Shown piece by piece: positions 47,955-60,833 of a DNA stretch of 64,000 nt. The translations under genes and the position numbers were made by a program. A model generated the notes under the pieces. It worked only from the letters and a program-made list of their open reading frames with translations, searched no databases and had not been told where the DNA came from. Positions within the stretch are counted from its first letter, which is position 1. The number at the start of each line of letters is the position of its first letter. The DNA comes from Eudorina sp. 2006-703-Eu-15. Lineage: Eukaryota; Chlorophyta; Chlorophyceae; Chlamydomonadales; Volvocaceae. The stretch covers positions 310,001-374,000 of the forward strand of contig BDSI01000007.1 of NCBI GenBank assembly GCA_003117195.1. Direction: 5' to 3'.

Positions 47955-50900
47955 GACCCAAATCAACTCGCCAACAACGCATCCAACCCCTCCACCCGGG
48001 CAGTAACAGGCGCGTCCATCCCCCGCCACGCAGGAGGAGGGGCCTGGGAGCTAGCGCACCTGCAGCACCAGCCCCGAGTGCCAGCCGTGCTGCTGACCCG
48101 CCGAGCCACCGCCGCTGCCGCTCCCACCGCTGCCGCCGCGGAAGCAGCAGACGCACATCCGACCCAGCACGGCGCCGCCGCTGCCTCCCTTCTCCGAGAG
48201 CAACTCCTTGGGGTGGGGCGCCCCCAGCAGCATCAGCCCGCGGATGGCGTGCTCCGTCAGCAGCCGGAAGTAGTCCTCCGTGTCCCAGTACTCGAGCTGC
48301 GTATTGAACTCGTAGCGGTGCTGCAGCACAATGCCTGCGGGACGAGGAGGAGAAAGGCGGGTCGAAAGGAGGGTCGAAAGGAGGGTCGAAAGGAGGGGCA
48401 CAAGGCAGAGCCGAGCAGAGCAGAGCAGAGCACTACAGGTAAGTCGGCGTCTCAAAAGGGGATCGGCGATGCGGCTGAGCTGAAGCGGAGGTGTAAGCAG
48501 CCATGCATGCGAGTCCGTTGAAGCGGGTGTGTTGAAGCGCGTGCAGCGGGCGACGCAGCGCAGTTGCAGAAGCGGGACTGTAAGGCCATGTAGGGCAATG
48601 AGACGGCGGGATCGAGACCGACCCATCACCGAGAGCTGGGGCGCGTGCCTGCATACGCCTGCGCGGGAACGCGACAATGCGCTCGGGCACGGCGGTCCGG
48701 TCGATGGAGAGCGCTGGGTCCCCGTCGATCGATCGGGGAGCAACCCAGCACGGGAATGAGGCACTGCACAAATGCGGTAACGCGTGGTAGGCTGGTTGCG
48801 CGGGGTTAAATTGAAACAAATAGTGTTGCGCGGGGTGCAACACTGCAGATGGCGTGGCCCTGTCCCCCGCCTCACCCAGGCAGCACGACGCCATGGACTT
48901 CTCCCATTGGCTGCGGCTGAGGCGGCTGATGAGCTGCCAGTTAAGCTGCCCTTTGAAGGCCGACCCCACGGCGGTGAAGGACTGGTCGGTGGCGTCTATG
49001 CGGCCGTCCACGCTGCCGGTGCCGTCCCGGCCGTTCATGCTGGGGCCCGAGGGGCCGCTGTCGCCATGGCGCTCGTGCCTGCGTGACACAGGTCAGGATT
49101 TTAAAGCGGTCAAACAGCATTCAACTACAGCCAAGCAGCATTCGAAACAGCCAATGAAGCCATCAGCCCAGCCAATCAACCCAGCCAATCAACCTATCAA
49201 CCCAGCCAAGCAGCAACAGCAACAGCCGCACAGGAACGACCGACGCCACAGTACATACGCGGATGCAGAGAGACGGGTGTGCGGTGATGCACGGCCGTAA
49301 GCAAGTCGGGGAGGTTCGTATATACCAGGTCAGGAGGGGCACGAGACACCCTGCTGCTTCAACACCCTGCTGCTGCTGCGACACCCTGCTGCTGCTGCTG
49401 CGACACACGGGCCGCTGCGACACATGGACTGCTGCGACACATGGGCTGCTGCGACACACGGGCTGCTGCGACGCGCAGGAAGCGAACCGGAACAGAACGT
49501 GGGTTCTATTGCCAAAATCCCCCGGTCTGCATGCCCACACAAAAGATGAAAGTGCTGCACCCCCTTCTCACGCGACAGTCACTCAAACACATGCCCAGAG
49601 AGCTCTCCTGTCGCTTATTGTCATTATAGGCGCGCACATCGCTGTAACTTCCTTCATTCGCATCGGGTAGGTCACATCAGGTCCATGAACTTACTTGGCA
49701 AAAGCGTGGTGTGCGGTGGTGAGGCTGGAGCCCATGCTCTCCGCCAGCACCTCGGCGATCTGAGCAGCCTTCTGGTACAGCTTGAGCGCCTCCATCAGGC
49801 TGCTGCCCGTGTAGGCGGCCTCCGCGGCTCGGTGCCTGGCGGGCAACGCAGGTCGTGTGAGGCGGCGGCTTGGGTTCGGAGCCCCTCGGGCGCCAGGGAG
49901 AGTACGAACAGGTACGACACGGCCAAGAAGGACACAGCAACAGGGCCGCGGGCGAGAGTGGGCTCCGACGGGGGCGACCAGACTCCCGCAGGGGCTGCCG
50001 TACTCAGGCAGCCGCATCCAGCTTGGCACCTGACACGGTTTCTGACAGATAAAGCGCCGTCCAAAAAGTCTGTAGGCGGCCTTTCCTCGTCGTCAGTTGC
50101 TCGTCAGAGGCCGGCCGAGCTAGACGGGACACAATCCGCGTTGCGTGCAGGTCACTGCCGAAAGGGGCCCCCCACCGCCCTCCTCCACCTGCTACACTGC
50201 ATGGCACTGCATTACACTACACTGCCCTGCCCTGCACCGCACCCACCAGAACTCGATGGCCTTGAGCGAGCACTCCACCTCCGCCACCTCGTGCCCCATG
50301 CAGGCCTGGTTCCAGTGGTAGGCGATGGTGGTCAGGGTAGCCACGTGCTGCTCCTCCAGGGACTTCTCCAACTCCTGGGGACAGCAAGGTTGGGAGGCCG
50401 GGCGAGTCGGTGGGCAGGCATTGCAGGGGGGTACAAAGGAGGGAGGGACGGAGTGGGGGACACAGGACCCAGCACGGTGAGTGGTAAAAGGTACAGGGGC
50501 GGGCTTTACCAGGAGTGCAAGCAGTGAAGGACCCCAGCCTCAGCCCCAGCCCCAGCCCCACACGGGCCGGGTCGCGGTCAAATGGAACGCGGCCTTGGAC
50601 GCGGTTATGCCATTTGAGAGGTAGTCACACATCGTGCACGGACCATACCCATGGGCACCACAAAGTGTTCCCACAGCGCTTCTCTTTGGCACAGTCACCT
50701 GCGCCAGTTTGGCGTGGAGCCTCCGTCGCTGGTAATGGGGGATGACCTCGTACACAATATCCCGCTCCACCATGTTGAACTCCCACACGCCCTCCGCGTC
50801 GGTGGCCTTGAGGAAGTTGCCCCGCTCCAGCTCCTGCAGGTGCGTCCGCAGCTCCTCCTTGCTCTTGTTGAGGGGGTAGAACTTGTGCAGGATGTCCAGG

Positions 50901-53900
50901 TCCACCCACTGGCCCATCACGGACGCCACCTTGAGGGACAGGTGGATGCCGGGCTTCAGGCGGTCCATGCGCTCAATGATCACCTGCAGCAGCAGTGCGG
51001 GCGGACGGGCGGGTGGGCGGGTCTCAACGCTGCCCTCAGTCGGGTCCGCGGGGCTTCATCGCCCTTGCATAACACAAACCCACACTGCCCACTATCCTTT
51101 CCACAAACACATACTTTCTACAAACACATACGTTCCACAAACACATACTTTCCACAAACACACACACACACACATTCGGCGGGCGGGCGGGTTGCAATTC
51201 TAAACACACACATTCCCCAGGGTTTGAACGGGCGGGTTTCTTTTCTAAGCACAATCCCCGTTACACCCATACACACACGCACGCCCCGCGAAACACAACC
51301 GGCCGTCCCGGGCTCACTTGGGCGCTCTGCCCTCCTGGGCCTGTGGATGGTTTGGGCGGGTTTCGCGCTAAACCCATCCGTACCCACACGTACCCACACA
51401 TCCGTACACACACATCCGTACACGTACACACGCACACTCGCACACCTGCTGGAAATTGAGGTTCCGGATCATCTTGTTGACGTTGGCGGAGAACTCGCCG
51501 CCCTGGTCCGGCAGCCAGGGCCGCTGGCTCTGACACAGGAACTCCGTGACCTTTTCGATGTACAGCGGCATGCCGCCCGTCTTCTCCATCACCGCCAGCA
51601 CGTACTGGTCGGGGTAGCTCACGTCGCTCACCACCTGCATCAGGCTGCGCGTCTGCGCGAAGTTGAAGGGCTCCAGGACGATGCGGGTGGCGGAGGGCAG
51701 CTTGAGCAGGTGGCGGTACATCATCGCCACCTTCTGGTACAGGGCCGCCTGGAGGGGGGGAGGTGGTCCGGTTGGTCGGGTTGGTCGGGTTGGTCGGCGG
51801 GGTTGGTCGGGTTGGTTGGGTAAGGATGGGACGATGTGGGAAGGGTCCGGGTCCTAGGGTCCGGGGTGGATCAAGTGTTTAGTGAAGGCAAGTGGGCCGT
51901 GGGTCGGGTGAAGGGTTGGGGATGGAAGGATATGAGTCGGGGACGGAGCCCTGCAGCGGGGGCGAGGGCCAACGGGCAGGGCAACGGCAACGGTGACGCA
52001 CATGCGGATGGACGGCGAGCAACAAGCAGCAGCAGCAGCAGCAACCACACAGCAGCAGCACCAGCACCCTGACTACTAGCACCCTGACCAGCAGCAGCAG
52101 CAGCAGCAGCAGCACTCCCCCCCTGGCCCCGCATCCCCCGCACCCCCCGCCGCCGCCCTGCCCGCCGCCCTGCCCGCCGCACCTTCCCATGCAGGTGGTG
52201 GCTGGACCCGACCGCGGGCAGGTCGTTGGGGCGCGTGGTGGCCAGGATCATGCAGTCCGCGGGGATGAGCTCCGCCGCCTTCACCAGCAGCTGCCAGGAC
52301 CAGGTGTCGAAGTCGTGCAGGTTCTCGAGCAGCGCCAGGGTGGGGCCGTACAGCGAGATGAACTCCTACGACCGACCGAGGAGAGCGACGAGGAGGATGA
52401 GGATGAGGAGGAGGGTGGTGAGGAGTATGGTAAGGGGGAGGAGGCGGCGGCGGACAGAGCCGCGGCGGCGGCGGCGGCGGAGGAGAAGGAGGAGGAGGAA
52501 AGGGGAGCATCCGACAGACGCTAAGCGCACAACGCAACGCGGGGGCCGGGGGGGTTAATTACCTGTGCAGTGCGGATGTAATGGATGTGCAGGCATGTGG
52601 AGGGGACCGGACTCGAACCACTCGACAGTGGCCAGGCAGAGAGGACCAGCGGCGGACCCAGCGCACGTGGGGCACTCGGCTCTGCGCCCGATCTACCGTC
52701 GGCAGCGCCAAAGCACCCCAAGCCCTCGCGCCCGACCCCCTCTGTCAATCAAGACCAATCGCGAACAACCCACCGATTGCGCCCTCCTCCCTGCCCTCCT
52801 CCCCGCCCTCTCTCACCTGCATGACGTGCACCAAGAAGTTGAGGCTGTTCTTCCGTATGGGCGCCCCCACCTGGCTGGGGTGGTGCGGCTGCCCGTGCGG
52901 CGGCGAAGCCACCTCGCTCGCGCCCGGCGCCCCCGCACCGCCGCCGCCGCCCCCGCCGGCGCCGCCGCCGGCGGCCATGGCCCCCGCCGCCGCCGCCGTG
53001 GCGCCGATGTTGATGGTGCTGGCGTGCCCGTGCGCGTCCAGCAGCACGGGGGGAGTCCCCGCCATGGTCATGCTGGTATGCCGCATGCTGGGGGCGCGCC
53101 ACTGCGGGAGACACACACACGGCCACGGGGTTTCTTCTTTAAACACACGGCCATCACACACGACATAACCCGATGGGGGAAGGGGGAGGGAAGGGGATAT
53201 GACGTGCAGGGTCACGTGCCGCATCGCATCGCCTGGAGAGGCGGCGTGCGGACGCACCGCAAAAATTGGACGCGGCCACGTCCACTCCCGATCAACTCAT
53301 AAACTAACTTCCGACTCACTTCCCTCCCGGCCTCCCGTCCGCTTCTCCCTCCCCTGGTCCTCACCGGCGCAGGTGACCGCAGCATGCTCCCGGCGTTGGT
53401 GCTGGCCAGGGATGTGGACAGCGCCAGCTCCCGACCCTCGGCGCCCATCGCCAGCACCGTCGCGGCGGCCGCCACACCGTTGGTCGTGGAGCTGCCGCCA
53501 CCGCCCGTGCCGCCGCCGCCGCCGCCGCCAGCCGCGCTGCCCGTGGCGGCGGCGCCCGCCACCGACGGCTCCGCGCCGTCGCTGTCATTCTGCGAAACAA
53601 CAGCGCGGCGCATCCCAGGCCACTCATCACGCATGCCCAGACTTGCTTGCCTTTCAAGCCCCATCCGCACATGCCACGCCACACCGCCTCTGGCCGCCAT
53701 GCATGGACGCTTTCACACCTTTCCGCTTTACGTTTGACTTTGGACACACGACAAACGCCAAGGCTAGACGGTTATCTTCCGTAAAACATTGCGCCATTCT
53801 TACGCTTGATGTTGATGCCAAGATCATCCATGCCCCAGGTATCCCTTGGGCCCAACAACCCTGTCATGAAAACCTCTATCAAAGCACACGTGCTCCCGAA

Positions 53901-56900
53901 ACCCGATCAGAGCACACGTGCCTTGACCCTCCCATTACCGTATTGCTGTACCCTGCAGAGGACAGCGTCCCAGCCCCGCGCAATGGATAGCCCCCGGCCC
54001 CTGCAGCACCTGATCTCCGCCCTGCGCCCCGCCGTGCTGCGCGTGCTGCGCCTGCTCCGCCTCGAGGCTTCCCAGCGGTATGGACGCGAGGGGCAGGTCT
54101 AGCAGCTCCGCCAGGTGCTGCCGCCACTCGGTGTCGTAGTTGGGGACCCTGGCGGTGGCGGGCGTGGAGTGGTGTGGTGCGGTGTGGGGCGTGTACGGGA
54201 GTTAAATTGAAGAAAGAAAGAAACCTGAGAGACAAGCCCAGGCACACCCAGGCGTGTGCGGGAGGGTATAGGAAATTGGTAGACATTTGTAAACTGCGCT
54301 GCTGCCAGAGCGACGGTCCGACGGGAAGAGAACGGTACAGTACCATAGATCGGGTGTGCGGGAGGGGTTTCGCGGTCGACGGCGCGACATCGGGCCTCAG
54401 CAGGCCGGCCCCCAAAGCCCCCCAGTGAAGAAGACGACACCCGGGTCACTATTTTCCGCGTATTTTCCTTTGCAACCCCCGGTCAGACCCCAGGTCAGAC
54501 CCAACCGTACACACAAGATGCTATGGTATACCCACTTGCTGAGCCGCTCCCCCAGCGCCGTGAAGACGGCGTACCCCGGACCGTCCTCCGTCCCCCGCCG
54601 GCGGCCCGGCGCCCCAGCCCCGCCGCTCTGGCAGCCGGGCCCGGCCGCGCTGCCGCCGGTACGTCGCTGGAGCTGCGGCTGCTGCTGTTGCTGGTGTTGT
54701 GAGGAGCTGCCCGAGGTGGGGGACGAGCTGACGGCCCCCAGGTTCTTCAGCTTCAGATCCAGCGCGAACAACTCCTGTGGAGGGCGAGGGCGAGGGCGAG
54801 GGCGAGGGCGAGGGCGAGGGCGAGGGCGAGGGCGAGGGCGAGGGCGAGGGCGAGGGCGAGGGCGAGGGCGAGGGCGAGGGCGGGGGCGAGGGCGGGGGCG
54901 AGGGCGGGGGCGAGGGCGGGGGCGAGGGGGGCAAAGGCCGCGTGCGGTGACGGCCTGATTTTGAATCTGAACTGTGGAGGGCGAGGGGTGTACAGGAACT
55001 GAGTGGATATTGGCAGACATGTTGGCAGATATAAAGGCAGATATATAGGCAGATATATTGGCAGACATATTGGCAGATATATTGGCAGATATATTGGCAG
55101 ATATGTTGGCAGATATGTTGGCAGATATGTTGGCAGATATGTTGGCAGACATGTTGGCAGATATGTTGGCAGATATGTTGGCAGACATATTGGCAGATAT
55201 ACTGAAGCCGCCGCGCTGCTGCCAGAGAGAGGGGATGGGATGGGGGATGGCGGCCACACACGCCGAGTGCGGCCGGGTGATGACGGTGTGATTCTGAACT
55301 GTGAACTGCGCAACAAGGCGCACCATCAAGTCAGCCAGCCAGTCAGCCCGTCGGCAAACTAGCAAACCAGCCAGTCCGCCATCCGGCCAGCATGCAAGCG
55401 AGTGAACCACGCGAAGGTCAGAAAGACACAACAGCAGGGATTTAACCCCTGCACCCCGGCGGCGTGTCGCCCCCGGCACCCATCCCTCACGTCCCGGACG
55501 GTGCCCCCCCCCCCCGCCCTTTCAGGTTTATTTCTTTTTTTTCAATATAACGCCCCGCCGCGCCGCCCCCACCTGGAAGACGCGGCGCCAGGGGTGCAGC
55601 TTCTGCGACTTGTTGGCGGTGTCCGCCATCCCAAACACCATGTGGAAGGCGGGTCGGCTGTTGATGGAGGTGTCCGCGTTGATGCGCTCCAGGCTCTTGC
55701 GGATCTCCATCAGCAGCTTGGTTTTGCCCATGCCTGCGCGACGGGGGTTAAAAAGAAACAGCCCCGACACACCCGCGCGACGGGGGGAAGGGAAGGAGGG
55801 AAGGAGGGAGGGAGCGAGAGGCGCGTATTACGGCGAGCTTGATGGGGTTTCACTGTTCTGGTGAGCGGTCATGAGAGTCCGAGGAGGAGCGGAGCGGCGC
55901 TGAAAATGCGGGATTTACAGGTTCAGTTTTATTTACAGGTATAGTTTTGCTGCGCTGGCTGTCGCCAGAGTGAAATTCCAGGACGGAGCGGCGGCAAGGG
56001 GAGCGGGACGCAGCGGGGCGGGGACGGCCAGGCCATGATTTCCGCATCGTTAAGGCTCAGGAGGAAACTGGTCGACATGTTCATTCATGCCTTGCACTGC
56101 TGTCGGCAAAGCAAAGATCGGGAGGGGTGCTGAGAACCAGGCGAGAGGTGCTGTGCCGGTCTAGGGCTCGGTCTCGATTTGCCTGCCGGCCTGCCTTTCT
56201 CAGTTCGCCTGCCTGCCTTCCTTTCTCGACCCACCTGTGTTGCCCTCGATGACGATGATGCCGCCGTGCGACAGCCCGCTGATCATGCTGGCCGCGTGGT
56301 TGAGCGTGAGGGTCATCTCGGCGTCGCGACCGATCAGCGGCCTCTCGCCGCTGCTGACCTCCGCCGCCTCGCGCCGCTGCTGGGCGGCCTGAGCCTCCGC
56401 GGTGGCGTCGTGCGCACCCACCCTGGAGCGTGTGTGAGTGTGTGAGTGTGTGTGTGGGGGGGGGGGGCGGAGGCGCGGGTGCGGGAATGCGGGGGAGGGC
56501 GGGCGGGACGGTAAGAGGTGTGATCGGTCTAGTGAGGGGTGATTGCAGGGAGGCTGACGGGCAGTCCTAGCATGCAGCAGCAGGGGAAGGGGGACTTCAA
56601 GCCTGGGGTTGGGGATGCCATCATGCCATGCAAGGCAAGTGCATGGGGTTACAAGACCTCAAGACCCATTCAACAAGTAGGGTGAGGAAAGACTGGCCTC
56701 GCCACACACACACGGCGTGTCCTCGGCCCTTCCCGGCACACTCCACGGGGTTCCAAGACGTCAGCCGCCCTGCTGCAGCGTTGAAAGCCTCAGTGAGCCG
56801 CTTCGCAGGGTGTGGCGAGGGCTTGACCCGTGGGTCACACACTCGTCTAACTCGTTCCCGCGCTCCCTCCCTCCCTCCCTCCCTCCCTCCCTTCCTTCCT

Positions 56901-59900
56901 TCCTTCCTTCCTTCCTTCCTTCCTTCCTTCCTTCCTTCCTTCCTTCCTTCCTTCCTTCCTTCCTTCCTTCCTTCCTTCCTTCCTTCCTTCCTTCCTTCCT
57001 TCCTTCCTTCCTTCCTTCCTTCCTTCCTTCCTTCCTTCGTCCCGCACCCACCCACCTGTACACCAGCACCGGCTGCGCCTTCCCCTTGACCGGCAGCCGC
57101 TCCAGCTCCACAAAGGACGCCTGGTACTTGGCCCGCAAGTAGGTCGGCTCGTCGCACAGGATCTGGCAAAGGAAGGGAGGAAGGGGAAACGGGTTAGGGG
57201 TAGGGTGAAGGGGCGTCAAGACGGAGTCGAACAAGTCCAGAACGAGCGGGGGGGGCAGCTGGTATAGGAATAGCAGAGGAGCACAACTCAGGTGGGACCC
57301 GTTGAGCGCCGCGGCCGGGGTCGGCTGGGGGCCGCCGGGGCGCGCTAGCGCGCGAGCACGCTAGCGCGCGAGCACGCTAGCGCGCGAGCACGCTAGCGCG
57401 CGAGCACGCTAGCGCCACCCACCCACCCACCCACCCACCCGGGTGTGCCCGGGTTCGTTCTTCGGGTTTATTCCTTTTTTCAAGTTAACCACCCACCCAC
57501 CCACCCACCCACCTCGCCCATCGACGGGTCCTTCTTGCACTTGACCATCAGCCTCGCCGACAAGTTGATCGCGTCGCCAAACACCGTGTACTCGGACCGC
57601 AGCTTGCGCGCGCCCACGCACGTGCACAGCAGGTCCCCCGTCGTGACCCCGACGGCCACCGTGTGCCCCCCCGCCCGGATCGTGCTCGCCAGCTCCAGCG
57701 CCGCGCGGATGCCGCGCGCGGGGTTGTCCTCGTGGGTGTGGCCCGGCAGGCCAAAGGCGCAGATGCCCACGAAGCCCTTCTCGTCGGAGCGAAACTGCAG
57801 GAAGCTGCCGTCCCACTTGCGCATCACCGCCTGCACGCTGGTGTAGGCGAACTGCACAGACTGGACCTGGTCCTTGTGGCAGACGTCGTCGCGGGGCTGC
57901 AGCAGGCTGGGGAAACCGAGGAACATGCAGGTCAGCGGCCGGATCTCGTTGATGAAGTCCAAGTGGCCGGCTTCCACGCGGATACGAACCGAGCCCAGCA
58001 CGTGCATGCGCAGCAGGCCCGCGATGCGGCGCTGCACGTGCTCCGGCTGGTTGACGAACTCGTGGCGCAGGCGCGGCGGCAGCGCCGCCGCCGCCGCGGC
58101 GATCGCGGCGCCGATCGCCGCGCCGGAGCCCGGCGGCGCCGAGTTGACGACGCCGACGCCGGCGGCGGCGAGGGCGGCCACGGCGCCGCTGCCGGCGCCG
58201 ATGGTGGCGGCGCCGCCAAGGGCGCCGCCGCCGGAGGCGGCCGGCTGCGCCGCCGGGCCCGGCGGCGCCGCCGCCGCGCCGCCGGTCGCCACCGCCGGCA
58301 AGTGCCCCTGCGAGGTCGAATTCATCTGCAGCAGCGGACTGACGGTGGAGGCGGGCACCGAGTTGGCCCGCTCCATGCTGTCGCACGCCGTCACCACCAC
58401 CGTCGGCGCATCCGTTGGGTCGAAGCGCGCCGAGTGGGAGATGCCCGCCGCCGCCAGCAGCGACTGCGACTGGACCACCGCCGGGTGGTGCGGGTGCGGG
58501 TTCGGCTGGCTGGCGGTCCCGGGCCGCAGCCGTTCCGCGCCGCTGCCATTCGTTGGCCGGTCGCTGCTGCCGTTGAGCGACGTCCCCAGCGACAGATGGC
58601 CCGGGGGGCCGAGGCCAGAGGACGGCTGACCCACGGAGCTGGCGGCGCCGACGGCCTGGCCGTTGGTCGCGGAGTTGGTCATGCGGAGCGCCTGTACGGA
58701 CGGGTACGGCAGGCGCGCGCGCGGTGAGCGCGTGCGGCCGATGCACTCACTTGGCGCGCTTTGGAGACGCAGGAACCTGCCCGACGCGCGTCATCGGCAG
58801 ATGATCTCGGCACGTCTACGCGTTTGGGGTCGAGCCAGGTGCCCGCACTTAAACACAGCCCGCCCGGCCCGGCCCGACCCATCCCATCTCAACCTTGCCC
58901 AGCCCAGCCCAGCCCGTCCCCACCTGCAGCGCGGCTAAATCCTCTATGGCCTCCGTCGCCTGCGGCGCCTCCACGGTGGCGTGCGGCTCCGTCATCTGCG
59001 GCAGCACAGAGCTCGCCCCCAGCAGCCCCAGCCCCAGCCCCACCCCGACGTCGCTGTTGCGCCAGTGCGGCGTGTGAGAGGCGGCCGAGGTGCGCACGCT
59101 CGTGTGGCTCAGCCGGAGGTGGCCCTGAGGCGGGTCAGGACCAGCGGAGTGTTGAAGAGAGGGGTGTGGGGTTCCGGCGAAGGGCAAGGGTGGCGGGGTT
59201 GGAGAGAGGGGTGTTGGGTCGGGACACTGCGCCGCCCGCAGGGGTAGGACCACCGCCCCAAAAGGGGGATAAATTGAGAAAAATAAATAAACCCGCAGAA
59301 CGAACCCGGGCACACCCAGCATAACGCAGTATACTTACTGGGTGCGGTACCTGCAGAGCAAACGAAAAGATAGAGACCGCGCGCGGGCGCGTGGCGGCGC
59401 GGCCGCGCTGCCACAGTGCCACAACAAGCAAACTGCGAACCCAACCCAACCTGGAAAGGACAGATACGTTACCGACCTGTGGTGGTAGACGGAGTAGCCG
59501 CGCCGAGAGCGATGTCCAGGGCCATGGCGATGCAGGGAGGGAAGCCGAGGAACGGAGTGAGCGAGGGTGGCAACGATTGCAGGGAAGGACCAAAGCAAAC
59601 ATCAAAAAGAAGACAGTATGCGAGAATGGCGGGGCGGCAGCGCCGCGCGAAAGAGGACGGGGCGGACGAGGGAAAGTGGGATATGGGACGGGGACGGGAG
59701 GCCGTACGACATGTACGGCATGTACGACAGGGGGAGCAAGCATGGGGCAGGGACACGGGGACGGACGACCGGGTGGCGGGCCACGTTCGGGATATGGCTC
59801 CCCACCGTGCCCGGTCGTAGCGGGGCAGCCCCAAAAGGGGGAGGTACAGGAAATTGGCAGACATATTCAAACAGCGCTGCTGCCAGCGCACAAGTCCCCC

Positions 59901-60801
59901 AAAGAGGGGGGTGAGAGCTCACCTGCGGCGGCGGCTGCGCGGGCCCTATGACCCGCCACACGCTGTCCGGCAGCGGCACCACCTCCCACTCGCCCTGGAT
60001 CAGCTCCACCACCTCGATGCTCGCCACCACCGACCCCGCCGTCGCCTGGTCCTCGATGGCCGCCACCTGGCTGATGCAGCGGCGGCGGTGGTTGGCGTCC
60101 AGGGGGGGCGCCAGCGGCCGGTCGCCGATGAAGAACTCCCACCGGGGCACCTCCGGCAGGGTGGGGTCCGTCACCACCTCGTCCACGCCGCCGCCCACGT
60201 GGAAGACGCAGACGCTGCCGGCGCTAGTCATTACCTGAACACGTGGCCAGGGAGGGCGGGAGAGGAGGGAGGGAGAGGAGGGAGGGAGAGGAGGGAGAGG
60301 AGGAAGGGAGGGAGAGGAGGGAGGGAGGGCGAGAGGTATAACGGAAGCAAAAACGGCCAACAACTGAAAGTTTTCTACGCGAAGCGTATGAAAACTAAGG
60401 TTTTCTGTGAATATGGAGTGTCTTTGCCGTACGGTGTACGAGCCATTGTGGCTCTTGTGTCGCTGCTTGCGACTGTGTTGGCAATGTCGGGATTCGTAGC
60501 TACGTTTGGGTGCTGCCGTGAAGCGGTTGGTCTGTAAGCCCCAGGTGATCTGTTTCGCGGTAGTGCGCCCTCACCCGGCCCTACCCTATCCTATCAAGAA
60601 GACGTTTTTCTTCTGCGTGCAGGTACCCTTTTGTAACGTAAGTCTTCGCATGAGAACGGATGGGGAGCAGCGCAAAACATCCCGTGGATTCTCGATTCTC
60701 CGGTCGCTGGGAAACCTCTGCACGACTCCGATGGGGCGGGAGGGTGGCTGCCAGCCACGTCGCAGGGGCTGCCGCCCCACGGCGCCCTCGGTCAGCGTAC
60801 C

Positions 60802-60833
<32 letters not shown>

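Larger units (their letters stand above)
46472..51748 (-). other. sAC-like protein: helical C-terminal region (exons Q-X)
   Basis: Exons 51748-51446, 50983-50699, 50374-50247, 49835-49695, 49078-48876, 48334-48060, 47562-47412, 46701-46472. GGMPLYIEKVTEFL and LKVASVMGQWVDLDILHKFYP are the winged-helix-like part after the NTPase; YHWNQACMGHEVAEVE and AAYTGSSLMEALKLYQKA are TPR-like helices. The protein ends QRQGTLGRTHN. All eight exons have a partner in the 37-42 kb paralogue. Confidence 0.85.
52183..56422 (-). other. sAC-like protein: P-loop NTPase region (exons J-P)
   Basis: Exons 56422-56235, 55733-55573, 54774-54536, 54148-54010, 53589-53365, 53101-52817, 52365-52183. PLIGRDAEM leads into the Walker A motif EGNTGGMGKTKLL, which is split by an intron. 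ISLYGPTLALLENLHDFDTW occupies the Walker B position, with Glu-Asn where ADCY10 relatives have an acidic pair; ILATTRPND follows as a sensor-like strand. Exons L, N and O are mostly Gln-, Gly- or Ala-rich inserts. Confidence 0.8.
57056..59124 (-). other. sAC-like protein: cyclase domain C2 (exons G-I)
   Basis: Exons 59124-58924, 58691-57513, 57162-57056. The domain starts around FINEIRPLTCMFLGFPSL and runs through GVTTGDLLCTCVG and SEYTVFGDAINLSARLM to LPVKGKAQPVLVYR. The N-L-S-A-R motif supplies the Asn and Arg that stabilise the transition state in class III cyclases. A 250-residue Gly/Ala/Ser-rich extension precedes it in the same exon. Confidence 0.85.

Noticed and set aside
54397..55479. 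A 360-codon open frame on the minus strand
   Set aside because: Its length comes from the GGGCGA and 12-bp arrays, which have no stops when read as RPRPRP and SANISAN. The true coding part here is exon L in the same frame at 54774-54536 only.
56628..57234. Overlapping frames with PSFL or EGRK repeats
   Set aside because: They are translations of the CCTT microsatellite. Only exon I, at its edge, is coding.
57663..58727. A 354-codon open frame on the plus strand
   Set aside because: It is the antisense shadow of the cyclase C2 exon; its composition is Arg/Ala-rich and motif-free.
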